A DNA stretch of 64,000 nt from Nonomuraea longispora. Its GTDB lineage: Bacteria; Actinomycetota; Actinomycetes; Streptosporangiales; Streptosporangiaceae. Made by a program: the position numbers and the translations under genes. The notes below the pieces were generated by a model. The model did no database searches and had not been told where the DNA came from. It worked only from the letters and a program-made list of their open reading frames with translations. Numbering within the stretch: the stretch's first letter is position 1; each line of letters opens with the position of its first letter. This document shows, piece after piece, positions 8,735 through 20,882 of this stretch. The DNA is taken from assembly GCF_004348345.1 (NCBI RefSeq), contig NZ_SMJZ01000003.1, forward strand, positions 1-64,000, in the 5' to 3' direction.

Positions 8735-9112
8735 GTGAGCGATGAGGTGCCCGAGTCGCGGATCTACGTGGGCAACGCGGGCGTCGACGGCGCGGGTGAC
8801 GCCGGCTGGCTCCTCGGCCATTTCAAGCCCCCCGGAGATCCGCGCCACAGCGAGGACGTCGAGATCAAGTGGGGTGTGCACCCGCCGGGCGACCGCCGGG
8901 CGGCGTGGGCCGTCGGCGAGACGCGTACCGCCCTGCTCGTCCTGATCAGCGGGCGTTTCGTGGTCGAGTTCCGCGGCCGCGACGTGCTGCTGGCCGAGCA
9001 GGGCGACTACGTGGTCTGGGGCAAGGGCGTCGACCATTCGTGGCGCGCGGAGGCGGCCTCCACCGTGCTCACCGTGCGCTGGCCCTCGGTGCCCGGCTAC
9101 AAGCTCGGGTGA
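8735..9112 (+). CDS. Cupin-fold protein
   Basis: 125 residues forming one small beta-barrel. The stretch LVLISGRFVVEFRGRDVLLAEQGDYVVWGKGVDHSW carries the cupin pattern of a Gly-rich turn followed by a terminal His; the first cupin motif lacks the usual HxH, so metal binding is doubtful. The start GTG lies eight bases after TAGCGT (8721-8726) with no Shine-Dalgarno sequence, so the mRNA is probably leaderless. It is divergent from the methyltransferase-like gene and followed by mfd. Small single cupins of this kind often sense or bind small molecules, but no ligand can be inferred. Confidence 0.6.
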   Translation: MSDEVPESRIYVGNAGVDGAGDAGWLLGHFKPPGDPRHSEDVEIKWGVHPPGDRRAAWAVGETRTALLVLISGRFVVEFRGRDVLLAEQGDYVVWGKGVDHSWRAEAASTVLTVRWPSVPGYKLG

Positions 9113-9206
9113 GCCGGAGCGGCGAGTACCCTGGGTAAGGAACCCCCGCGACCTGTCCCGGCCGGGGGTAGTCGTGTTGCCGCAAGTGGGGCTGTGGGCG
9201 TATCTG

Positions 9207-12704
<3,498 letters not shown>

Positions 12705-12734
12705 CGGCGGTTTACGGTCGGAAAGGGACGTACG

Positions 12735-13391
12735 TTGAAGTCGATACGAGTGGCTGCGGCCTCCGCGGCGGCGGGCATCGCGCTGACCGCCTGCTCCTCG
12801 CCCATGCAGGCCGGCGCCGCCGCCGTGGTGGGGAACGAGCGCATTTCCGCGAGCGAGCTGAACGAGGAGACGAAGGCCTACGTCGCCGCCATGCGCAACG
12901 TCAAGCTGCCTCCGGAGCTGGAGGCCGCGCTCTCGGGCAGGAGCCTCGAGGAGGCGGTGGAGCAGGAGCAGGGCACACCGGCCAGCCAGCGTGTGCTGCG
13001 ACGCATGGCCGACGTGCTGATGATCAAGCAGGTCCTGGAGCGGCACAACGTGCAGGTGAGCCAGACCGAGATCGACAACGTGCTCAAGGACCCGGGCCAA
13101 TATCCGTCCGCCGAGCTCAACCTGTTGCTCGGTCCCGCCGCCAGCGCACCCCAGGAAGCGCAGGACTACGGCATGGCGTTCGCCGGCCTGGAGAAGCTGC
13201 GCCAGCGGTTCGGCAGCGGCCAGGACGGCGCCGACCGGCTCACCAAGGAGCTGAGCTCGGTGAAGGTCGTCTACAGCCCCCGCTACGGCGCGCTCAACCC
13301 GCAGCGCTCGCAGCAGAACCCGGCGATGTTCGTCGACAACGGCAGGTTCGGCAAGGCCTCCGAGCCGCAGCAGCCGCAGCAGCAGGGTTAG
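12735..13391 (+). CDS. SurA N-terminal-domain lipoprotein
   Basis: 218 residues. The signal sequence ends in the lipobox LTAC, so the protein is a surface lipoprotein. The remainder is helical and resembles the SurA/PpiC N-terminal chaperone domain (VGNERISASELNEE ... RMADVLMIKQVLERHNVQVSQTEIDNVL); no parvulin isomerase domain is present. The C-terminus ends in a Gln/Pro-rich tail. The start is TTG at 12735 with AAAGGGA upstream. It lies between mfd and mazG; the equivalent position in mycobacteria also holds a lipoprotein gene. Likely a chaperone for exported proteins, but no client is known. Confidence 0.72.
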   Translation: MKSIRVAAASAAAGIALTACSSPMQAGAAAVVGNERISASELNEETKAYVAAMRNVKLPPELEAALSGRSLEEAVEQEQGTPASQRVLRRMADVLMIKQVLERHNVQVSQTEIDNVLKDPGQYPSAELNLLLGPAASAPQEAQDYGMAFAGLEKLRQRFGSGQDGADRLTKELSSVKVVYSPRYGALNPQRSQQNPAMFVDNGRFGKASEPQQPQQQG

Positions 13392-13394
13392 CCC

Positions 13395-14324
13395 GTGCCG
13401 CTGATCGTCGTCACCACCTCGCCCAGGGTCGCTCCTGGCCTGCTGAGCCACCAGGCCTGGCAGGCGTTGCGCTCAGGGCCGGTGCTGACCGGTGACGCGG
13501 CGCACCCCCAGCTCCCCTACCTGGCCGAGGCCGGCGTCGAGGTGGAGGTCGTCGAGCCCGACGCGCGTGAGCTGGCGCGAAGGGCGGTCGCCGGGACGGT
13601 CGTGTGGCTGGCCGAGGACGACGAGGCCTTCATGCGGGCGGTGGGCAACGCCGCGATCGGGCTCGACGAGCCGCCGCTGATCGAGGTGATGCCGGGGTCC
13701 TACGACCTGCCGGGGGCGCGGGTGCTCGACCTGGTCGCGGTGATGGACCGGCTGCGCAGCGAGTGCCCGTGGGATCGCAGGCAGACGCACGAGTCGCTGG
13801 TGCCGTACCTCCTCGAGGAGGCGTACGAAGTGCTGGAGACGATCGAGCAGGGCGACTATCCCGCGCTCCGCGAGGAGCTCGGCGACCTGCTGCTGCAGGT
13901 GGTCTTCCACGCGCGGGTGGCCGAGGGCTTCGACATGGACGACGTCGCCGAGGGCATCGTCGGCAAGCTCGTACGCCGCCACCCCCACGTGTTCGGCTCG
14001 GTGCGGGCGGAGAGCGCCGACGAGGTCAACGACAACTGGGAGACGATCAAGGCGGCGGAGCGGGCGGCCAAGGGCAGGGAGTCGGCGCTCGACGGCGTGC
14101 CCATGGGGCAGCCGGCGCTCTCGCTCGCCGCCCAGCTCGTGCGCAGGGCCGAACGCGCGGGGGCGCCGGAGGCGCTGTCGGCCGCCGTCGGCCAGGGAGT
14201 GGCCAGGGAGCTGTTCGACCTGGTGCGCAGGGCCTCGGAGGCCGGGCTCGACGCCGAGGCCGAGCTGCGGGCCGCCGCCCGCACCTATCGAGACAGGGTA
14301 CGCACGTGGGAGTCGTCGCGCTGA
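13395..14324 (+). CDS. mazG: MazG nucleoside triphosphate pyrophosphohydrolase
   Basis: 309 residues. The MazG signature runs from CPWDRRQTHESLVPYLLEEA through EELGDLLLQVVFHA (about residues 124-176), giving the EExxE...ExxD magnesium site that hydrolyses dNTPs and NTPs to monophosphates. The first 100 residues resemble a shortened tetrapyrrole-methylase-like domain, which is usual for actinobacterial MazG. The second MazG repeat is weak. The GTG start at 13395 lies three bases after the lipoprotein stop, indicating co-transcription. House-cleaning of damaged nucleotides next to mfd is consistent. Confidence 0.9.
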   Translation: MPLIVVTTSPRVAPGLLSHQAWQALRSGPVLTGDAAHPQLPYLAEAGVEVEVVEPDARELARRAVAGTVVWLAEDDEAFMRAVGNAAIGLDEPPLIEVMPGSYDLPGARVLDLVAVMDRLRSECPWDRRQTHESLVPYLLEEAYEVLETIEQGDYPALREELGDLLLQVVFHARVAEGFDMDDVAEGIVGKLVRRHPHVFGSVRAESADEVNDNWETIKAAERAAKGRESALDGVPMGQPALSLAAQLVRRAERAGAPEALSAAVGQGVARELFDLVRRASEAGLDAEAELRAAARTYRDRVRTWESSR

Positions 14325-15659
<1,335 letters not shown>

Positions 15660-15811
15660 TTTCGAGCGAGGAGGCGCCGACGCCCTAGCCGATGCGACGG
15701 CGGGAGCGCGGGCGCGGTGACCGGCGGCTCCTTACGGTGGCTTCTGCCGGCGGCTCCTCACGGCGACGGGGCCGTCTCCGGAGACGAGGCAACGAGCAGG
15801 GAGTGCGGCAC

Positions 15812-16228
15812 ATGGCGAAGAGACCACAGTTGACCGGACGGGCCGCCATCCTGGCCGTCGTGGTGTGCGCGATCGCGATGAGCCTGGCCTACCCTGTCCG
15901 CGAATACATCAGTCTGCGCCGCAGCATCGCGGAGGCGCTCGAGGAGAAGGCCATGGTGGAGGCGGAGCGGCAGGCCCTGCTGGCCCGCGACCGGCAGAGC
16001 GACGATCCCAACTGGATCAAGAAGACCGCCAAGGAGCGGCTGCACTACTGCGGCCCGGGCGAGAAGTGCTATGTCGTGATGGCCCCCGGCCGGGGCAAGG
16101 AGCAGGCGGAAGTGAAGCGGCCCGCGACGGTGCCGCCGTGGTACCAAACGCTCTGGGAGTCCGTCGAGGCCGCGGACAAGGACACCGGACGCCGGGCGGT
16201 CACCGGGAAGGAACGTGGTGGACGCTGA
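15812..16228 (+). CDS. FtsB/DivIC septum formation initiator family protein
   Basis: 138 residues with an N-terminal cytoplasmic tip, a single membrane helix (about 12-30) and an extracytoplasmic coiled coil (REYISLRRSIAEALEEKAMVEAERQ), the standard layout of the FtsB/DivIC divisome linker. The motif DPNWIKKTAKERLHYCGPGE after the coil matches the family's globular end. ATG 15812 is preceded by AGGGAG. The order eno - this gene - DUF501 - ppx is strongly conserved in actinobacteria. Its stop overlaps the next start by 14 bases. Confidence 0.85.
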   Translation: MAKRPQLTGRAAILAVVVCAIAMSLAYPVREYISLRRSIAEALEEKAMVEAERQALLARDRQSDDPNWIKKTAKERLHYCGPGEKCYVVMAPGRGKEQAEVKRPATVPPWYQTLWESVEAADKDTGRRAVTGKERGGR

Positions 16229-16706
16229 AGACGCCGAGGTCGTGCGGCGGCAGCTGGGCCGGCCTCCCAGAGGGCTGCGCGGGGTGGCGCACCGCTGCCC
16301 GTGCGGCAACCCTGACGTCGTGGAGACCGCGCCGCGCCTGCCCGACGGCTCGCCGTTCCCGACCCTCTACTACCTGACCTGCCCGAAGGCGGCCTCGGCC
16401 ATCGGGACGCTGGAGGGCTCCGGCCTGATGCGTGAGATGCAGGCGAGGCTGGCCACCGAGCCGGAGCTGGCGCGGGCCTACGAGGCCGCCCACGACGACT
16501 ACGTCGCCAGGCGCGACCAGGCAGCGCGGGAGCAGGGGCTTGAGCCGCTGCCGCGCGACATGCAGAGCACGGGCGGCATGCCGCGGCGGGTCAAGTGCCT
16601 GCACGCGCTCGTCGCCCACGAGCTGGCGGCGCCCGGCGTCAACCCGATCGGCAGGGAGACGCTCGACGCCCTCCCCGAATGGTGGAGTGACGGACCATGC
16701 GTGTAG
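16215..16706 (+). CDS. DUF501 family protein
   Basis: 163 residues. It matches the DUF501 pattern: VRRQLGRPPRGLRGVAHRCPCGNPDVVET at the start, FPTLYYLTCPKAASAIGTLE in the middle and RRVKCLHALVAHELA near the end, with several conserved Cys and His residues that might bind a metal. The biochemical role is unknown. GTG 16215 has GGGAAGGAAC directly upstream. It overlaps both neighbours (14 nt upstream, 10 nt downstream), so it is translated as part of the eno-ppx operon. Confidence 0.85.
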   Translation: MVDAEDAEVVRRQLGRPPRGLRGVAHRCPCGNPDVVETAPRLPDGSPFPTLYYLTCPKAASAIGTLEGSGLMREMQARLATEPELARAYEAAHDDYVARRDQAAREQGLEPLPRDMQSTGGMPRRVKCLHALVAHELAAPGVNPIGRETLDALPEWWSDGPCV

Positions 16707-17641
16707 CCGCGATCGACTGCGGCACCAACTCCGTACGTTTGCTCATCGCCGACGTCGGCGATGACGTGCTGGACGACGTCGAGCGGCGGATGGAGATCGT
16801 CCGCCTGGGGCAGGGGGTCGACCGCACCGGCAGGCTGGCCCCCGACGCGCTCGACCGTACGTTCAAGGCGATGCGCGCCTACCGCGAGCTGATCGACAGG
16901 CACGGCGCGACCGCGACCCGGGTGGTGGCCACGAGCGCCACCCGGGACGCGGCCAACCGGCAGGAGTTCGTGACCGGCGTGCGCGAGATCTTCGGGGTGG
17001 AGCCGGAGGTCGTGACGGGCGACGAGGAGGCGGAGCTGTCGTTCACGGGCGCGACCAAGGGCCTGGTCAGGTTGTCGCCCGAGACCGAGGTGCCGCAGGG
17101 GCCGCTGCCCCCCTATCTGGTGGTCGACATCGGCGGCGGTTCCACGGAGTTCGTGGTCGGCTCGGAGCACGCCGAGGCGGCGCTGTCGGTGGACATCGGC
17201 TGCGTACGCCTCACCGAGCGGCATCTGCGTGACGGCGACCCGCCGGCGGCGCCCGCTCTGGAGGCCGTGGTCGCCGACATCGAGGCGGCGCTCGACCGCG
17301 TCGAGTCGGCGGTGCCGGTGCGGCGGGCGCACACGCTCGTGGGCCTGGCGGGCTCGGTGACGACGGTGGCGGGGATGGCGCTCGATCTGCCCGCCTACGA
17401 CCCGGTCCGCATCCACCATTCGCGCCTGTCCGCCGAACAGGTGCACGACGTGACGCGGCGGCTGCTCGCGATGACGCACGGTGAGCGCGCCGCGGTTCCG
17501 GTCATGCATCCGGGACGGGTGGATGTAATTGGTGCGGGGGCGCTCATTCTCGACCGGATCGTACGCCGATTCGCATTTCCGCAGGTCGTTGTTAGCGAAC
17601 ATGACATCCTTGACGGTATTGCTTGGTCCATAGCTCGATAG
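16697..17641 (+). CDS. ppx: Ppx/GppA exopolyphosphatase family protein
   Basis: 314 residues of the ASKHA fold: AAIDCGTNSVRLLIADV (phosphate-1 loop), ATSATRDAANR, VVDIGGGSTEF (phosphate-2) and GLAGSVTTVAG (adenosine-type loop). It is the short form without the C-terminal HD domain, as in other actinobacteria, and should hydrolyse polyphosphate or pppGpp. GTGGAG lies upstream of ATG 16697. Last gene of the eno block. The final 120 bases are noticeably AT-richer than the rest of the gene. Confidence 0.9.
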   Translation: MRVAAIDCGTNSVRLLIADVGDDVLDDVERRMEIVRLGQGVDRTGRLAPDALDRTFKAMRAYRELIDRHGATATRVVATSATRDAANRQEFVTGVREIFGVEPEVVTGDEEAELSFTGATKGLVRLSPETEVPQGPLPPYLVVDIGGGSTEFVVGSEHAEAALSVDIGCVRLTERHLRDGDPPAAPALEAVVADIEAALDRVESAVPVRRAHTLVGLAGSVTTVAGMALDLPAYDPVRIHHSRLSAEQVHDVTRRLLAMTHGERAAVPVMHPGRVDVIGAGALILDRIVRRFAFPQVVVSEHDILDGIAWSIAR

Positions 17642-17810
17642 CTGAAGAAATCCGGACATTTCCGGTCTATGCATCATGTTGAGGGCGCGATCAGTATTGT
17701 GCTTGAGTAAAGGTGCATACGGGGGCTTTGCCATATCGCTGTGCACGGAAGGTGCCGGCGTGGCGACCGTTCCCGAGCGCCTCTTCCCTCAAGGAATGGA
17801 GCACACTCAC

Positions 17811-19004
17811 ATGATGTCTGTTGGGTTGGCACGTAGAGCGGCGGCGATCGGTGCGTCGACCGCGGTGCTGGCCGCCTTGGCCGCGGGTCTGGCCTCCAGC
17901 CCCGCCCAGGCGGCGACCATGGCCACGGCCGCCTCCGCCAAGGCGAAGGCGAGCTCGAAGGTCACGGTCGCGCGGCCGAAGGCCTCCACTCGTAGTTACG
18001 AAGGTTCCTGCCCGGTCAAGGTGAATTTCTCGGCCAAGGTCAAGGTGCCTGTCAAGGGCAAGACGCAGCTGGCCTACCGCTGGCTGCACGGTGACGGCTC
18101 CAAGAGCAAGGTCAAGACGATCAAGCTCAAGGGCAAGGGCACCAAGACGGTCACCGTCAAGCAGTCCATCACCTTCAAGGACGACATCAAGAAGGGCTGG
18201 GAGGCCGTCCAGGTCCTCGGCCCGAAGAAGGTCACCTCCAAGAAGGGCTACTTCTCGGTCTCCTGCGAGGCGGAGAAGAAGCTGAAGGAAGTGCGTACGC
18301 ACCTCGACCGGAACGTGTCGGCGCGTGCCTGGGTCCACCCCAGCAGGTACGTCGGCTCCTGCAACCCCGGTGACAGGATCGGCGTCGCCGGCGTCATCAA
18401 GACCGACCGCCCGTCGTGGGTGCGCTACCGCTGGGTCCTCAACGGTGACGTGGTCGACTACGGCAAGGTCAAGGTCCGCGACGCGCGCAAGGTCGGCTTC
18501 AGCTTCGCGCCGCGTCACAGCCAGCGTGGCTGGGCGCAGCTGCAGGTGCTCCGTCCGGACACCGCGTACTCCAACCGCGCGTACTACAAGGTCTGGTGCA
18601 AGGACGACAAGCCTTCCTTCCCCGCGCCTGACTCCCGCGCCAAGGTGAGCGCGTCCAGCTCGGCGTCGACCACGAACGCGTGCTCGCTGAGCGCCTCCGG
18701 CACCATCCGCTCGACCGGCGCCGCCCGGGTGAAGTGGAGCTGGACGCTCAACGGTGCGACCGTGTCCAGTGGTGTGGCCGAGTTCGGCCGTCACGGCGGT
18801 TCCGAGCGCGTCTCCCTCTCGAAGGACAAGCTGACGGGCCGGCACGCCCACGGCGGCAATGTGACGCTGTCGGTCACGGGCCCGAACAACAGCGACTCCT
18901 CCACGAGTGGCTACGCGCCCTGCAGTGCTCCGGCTCCGTTGCCCAAGGCCACTCCGACCGACTCGCCGTCGCCGGTGCCTTCGCCCCGGCTTGGTGACAA
19001 GTAG
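17811..19004 (+). CDS. Secreted protein with three Ig-like repeats
   Basis: 397 residues. A Sec signal peptide (RRAAAIGASTAVLAALAAGL, AQA cleavage site) is followed by a Lys/Ala-rich linker and three tandem domains of about 80-95 residues. Each domain begins with a Cys near CPVK, CNPG or CSLS, contains a W/Y-rich strand (YRWLHGDG, YRWVLNGD, WSWTLNGA) and ends with a Cys (FSVSC, YKVWC, YAPC), so one disulphide per domain is likely. The tail is Pro/Ser-rich. The first two domains are very lysine-rich. No catalytic motif is seen; a cell-wall-associated or adhesive role is inference. ATG 17811 has GGAG nine bases upstream; longer in-frame starts lack a signal peptide context. Confidence 0.65.
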   Translation: MMSVGLARRAAAIGASTAVLAALAAGLASSPAQAATMATAASAKAKASSKVTVARPKASTRSYEGSCPVKVNFSAKVKVPVKGKTQLAYRWLHGDGSKSKVKTIKLKGKGTKTVTVKQSITFKDDIKKGWEAVQVLGPKKVTSKKGYFSVSCEAEKKLKEVRTHLDRNVSARAWVHPSRYVGSCNPGDRIGVAGVIKTDRPSWVRYRWVLNGDVVDYGKVKVRDARKVGFSFAPRHSQRGWAQLQVLRPDTAYSNRAYYKVWCKDDKPSFPAPDSRAKVSASSSASTTNACSLSASGTIRSTGAARVKWSWTLNGATVSSGVAEFGRHGGSERVSLSKDKLTGRHAHGGNVTLSVTGPNNSDSSTSGYAPCSAPAPLPKATPTDSPSPVPSPRLGDK

Positions 19005-19027
19005 TCCGAGTGATCGGCTGAACCAAG

Positions 19028-19059
19028 AACCGGGTGGCGCCTCCTGGCGCCACCCGGTT
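19028..19059 (+). terminator. Intrinsic terminator after the Ig-like protein gene
   Basis: A perfect 14-bp stem AACCGGGTGGCGCC / GGCGCCACCCGGTT with loop TCCT, followed by TTCTTGTT. It lies 24 bases after the stop codon and isolates the PadR unit downstream. Confidence 0.85.
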
Positions 19060-19080
19060 TCTTGTTGCCACTATAACGCT

Positions 19081-19098
19081 ATGCACAGTAGTGTTCAT
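19081..19098. promoter_or_regulatory. PadR-type operator overlapping a leaderless start
   Basis: ATGCACAGTAGTGTTCAT is an inverted repeat of the form ATGnACA-N4-TGTnCAT, close to the ATGT-N8-ACAT operators of PadR proteins. It contains the probable -10 box TAGTGT (19089-19094) and ends two bases before the GTG of the PadR gene, so binding would block its own transcription. Confidence 0.7.
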
Positions 19099-19100
19099 GC

Positions 19101-19427
19101 GTGGATAGCAGCCAGCTGCTCAAAGGCGTGCTCGACCTGGCCGTGCTGGCCGTGCTCAAGGAGCGCGACGGCTACGGCTACGACATCGTGCGCAGGCTCA
19201 GGGAGGCCGGCCTCCACGAGGTGGGCGACGCCTCGGTCTACGGGACACTGCGCCGCCTGTTCAAGGCAGGTGCGCTGACCTCATACGTGATGGCCTCCGA
19301 CGAGGGCCCGCACCGCAAGTACTACGGGCTCAACGAGGTCGGCATGAGGATGTACGCCGCCTCGGCGAAGACCTGGTCCTCCTTCTCGGAGACCATGGCA
19401 TCCCTGCTCAAGGAGGGCCGAGAATGA
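19101..19427 (+). CDS. PadR-family transcriptional regulator
   Basis: 108 residues, a typical short PadR winged-helix protein: LLKGVLDLAVLAVLKERDGYGYDIV (helix 1 and 2), GDASVYGTLRRLFKAGAL (recognition helix) and the wing GPHRKYYGLNEVG, followed by a dimerisation helix. No Shine-Dalgarno sequence is present and TAGTGT lies six bases upstream, so the message should be leaderless. A palindromic operator covers the promoter (19081-19098), indicating autoregulation. It overlaps the next gene by ATGA, a pairing (PadR plus HAAS-domain membrane protein) common in actinobacteria and firmicutes. Confidence 0.88.
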   Translation: MDSSQLLKGVLDLAVLAVLKERDGYGYDIVRRLREAGLHEVGDASVYGTLRRLFKAGALTSYVMASDEGPHRKYYGLNEVGMRMYAASAKTWSSFSETMASLLKEGRE

Positions 19428-19882
19428 CTCCAGAAGAATACGCGCAGGCCGTACGCGATGCCCTGGCCGATCATCCGGAGCGGGAGGAACTGCTCGACGA
19501 TCTCGACGACCACCTGGCCGAGATCGCGGCGGAGTCCGGCCTGCCGCTGGAGGAGCGGCTGGGGCCGCCCGGCGCCTACGCCGAGGAGCTGGCCGCCGCC
19601 TATGGAGAGCGCCCTGAGCGCCGGCGAAGGGTCCGTCCCGGGCCGCGGGAGCGGGCGCGGAGCGCGCACGCCCTCCTCATGCGTTACACGCCCTACAGGG
19701 GCCTTGCGGGCTTCCTGCCGGAGCTGCGGCCGGGGTGGTGGGTGCTGCGCGGTTACGTGCTGGCCATGATCCTGGTGTCGATGGCCGGCGACGGCAGGAT
19801 CGCCCCCGCGACCGCCGCCGACTGGGCCGTGGCCGTCGCCCGGCTGCGCCGACCCGTCGGCAGGCCCGTCGGCCACCGATGA
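19424..19882 (+). CDS. HAAS-domain membrane protein, probably frameshifted
   Basis: 152 residues as read. Residues 1-60 are a HAAS-type domain (MTPEEYAQAVRDALADHPER ... LEERLGPPGAYAEELAAAYG), the usual partner of PadR regulators. One membrane helix follows (WWVLRGYVLAMILVSMAG) and then an arginine-rich end before the stop at 19880-19882. In the +1 frame, translation continues naturally from 19851 to a TGA at 19974-19976 as a Thr/Pro/Ser-rich tail (DPSAGPSATDEVTPETTPAA and more) with high third-position GC. The intact protein therefore probably had this exported tail, and an indel or a frameshift near 19800-19850 separates the two parts. Confidence 0.65.
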   Translation: MTPEEYAQAVRDALADHPEREELLDDLDDHLAEIAAESGLPLEERLGPPGAYAEELAAAYGERPERRRRVRPGPRERARSAHALLMRYTPYRGLAGFLPELRPGWWVLRGYVLAMILVSMAGDGRIAPATAADWAVAVARLRRPVGRPVGHR

Positions 19883-19994
19883 GGTCACGCCCGAGACCAC
19901 GCCGGCGGCCACGTCCGGGGCCACGCCTGAGACCACGACGCCCGCGCCGACGCCGAGTCCTGAGAAGACGCGCTGATCGGGCACCATCGGTGTC

Positions 19995-20789
19995 ATGAGC
20001 TTCGTACCTCCCGGCACCGGATGGCCAGGCGACCCGGCGACCCCTGACACCCCCGTCGCGCTCGACCCCGCGGACGTGCGCCGCCTGGCCGCCTCCAGCG
20101 ACACCCTCGCGGAGCTCACGGCCAGGCAGTCGGTCTGCCGGGCCTGTCCCCGCCTGGTGGAGTGGCGGGAGGAGGTGGCCAGGGTGCGGCGGCGCGCGTT
20201 CGCGGACGAGACGTACTGGGGCCGTCCCGTCCCCGGCTGGGGCGACGAGCACCCGCGGATCCTGATCACAGGGCTCGCGCCGGCCGCGCACGGCGGCAAC
20301 AGGACCGGCCGCATCTTCACCGGCGACCGCAGCGGCGACTGGCTGTTCGCCTCGCTGTACCGCACCGGCCTGGCCGCGCAGGAGACGAGCACGCACGCGG
20401 GAGACGGGCAGCGGCTCATCGGCGCGCGGGTGGTGGCGCCGGTGCGCTGCGCTCCTCCGGCGAACAAGCCGACGCCGGAGGAGAAGAGCACCTGCTTCCC
20501 GTGGATGGCGCGGGAGCTGAGGCTGGTCGCGACGGACGTGCGGGTGGTGGTGGCGCTCGGCGGCTACGCCTGGCAGGCGGTGTGGCCGGCGCTCAAGGAC
20601 GCGGGCTACGCGCTGCCGCGCAGCAGGCCCCCGTTCGGGCACGGGGCCGAGGTCGAGATCGCGTACGACGGCCTGCCCGTCACGCTGCTCGGCTGCTACC
20701 ACCCGAGCCAGCAGAACACGTTCACCGGCCGGGTCACCGCCCAGATGCTGGACGATCTGTTCTCCCGTGCCAGGTCATTGGCTGTGTGA
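19995..20789 (+). CDS. Family 5 uracil-DNA glycosylase (UdgB type)
   Basis: 264 residues. CRACPRL (cysteines of an Fe-S site), the active-site loop [19 protein letters not shown] and the C-terminal [13 protein letters not shown] are the signature motifs of family 5 UDGs, which remove uracil and hypoxanthine from DNA. The catalytic-loop Ala replacing the Asp/Asn of other UDGs is characteristic of family 5. ATG at 19995 has no clear Shine-Dalgarno sequence. It stands alone between the HAAS gene and the Rex-controlled ndh. Confidence 0.88.
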   Translation: MSFVPPGTGWPGDPATPDTPVALDPADVRRLAASSDTLAELTARQSVCRACPRLVEWREEVARVRRRAFADETYWGRPVPGWGDEHPRILITGLAPAAHGGNRTGRIFTGDRSGDWLFASLYRTGLAAQETSTHAGDGQRLIGARVVAPVRCAPPANKPTPEEKSTCFPWMARELRLVATDVRVVVALGGYAWQAVWPALKDAGYALPRSRPPFGHGAEVEIAYDGLPVTLLGCYHPSQQNTFTGRVTAQMLDDLFSRARSLAV

Positions 20790-20839
20790 CGCGTCGCACC
20801 ATGCCAGGAATGGATTCATCGGACACCCTTGCCGTAGGC

Positions 20840-20857
20840 TTGTGAATGCTTTCACAA
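20840..20857. promoter_or_regulatory. Rex operator (ROP site) of ndh
   Basis: TTGTGAATGCTTTCACAA matches the Rex consensus TTGTGAA-N4-TTCACAA at every fixed position. A -10 box TAGGCT (20835-20840) abuts it, so NADH-sensing Rex would repress the ndh promoter when NAD+ is high. ndh is an established Rex target in other Gram-positives. Confidence 0.9.
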
Positions 20858-20882
20858 GCAATCCCCAAGGGATGTGGGCAGG

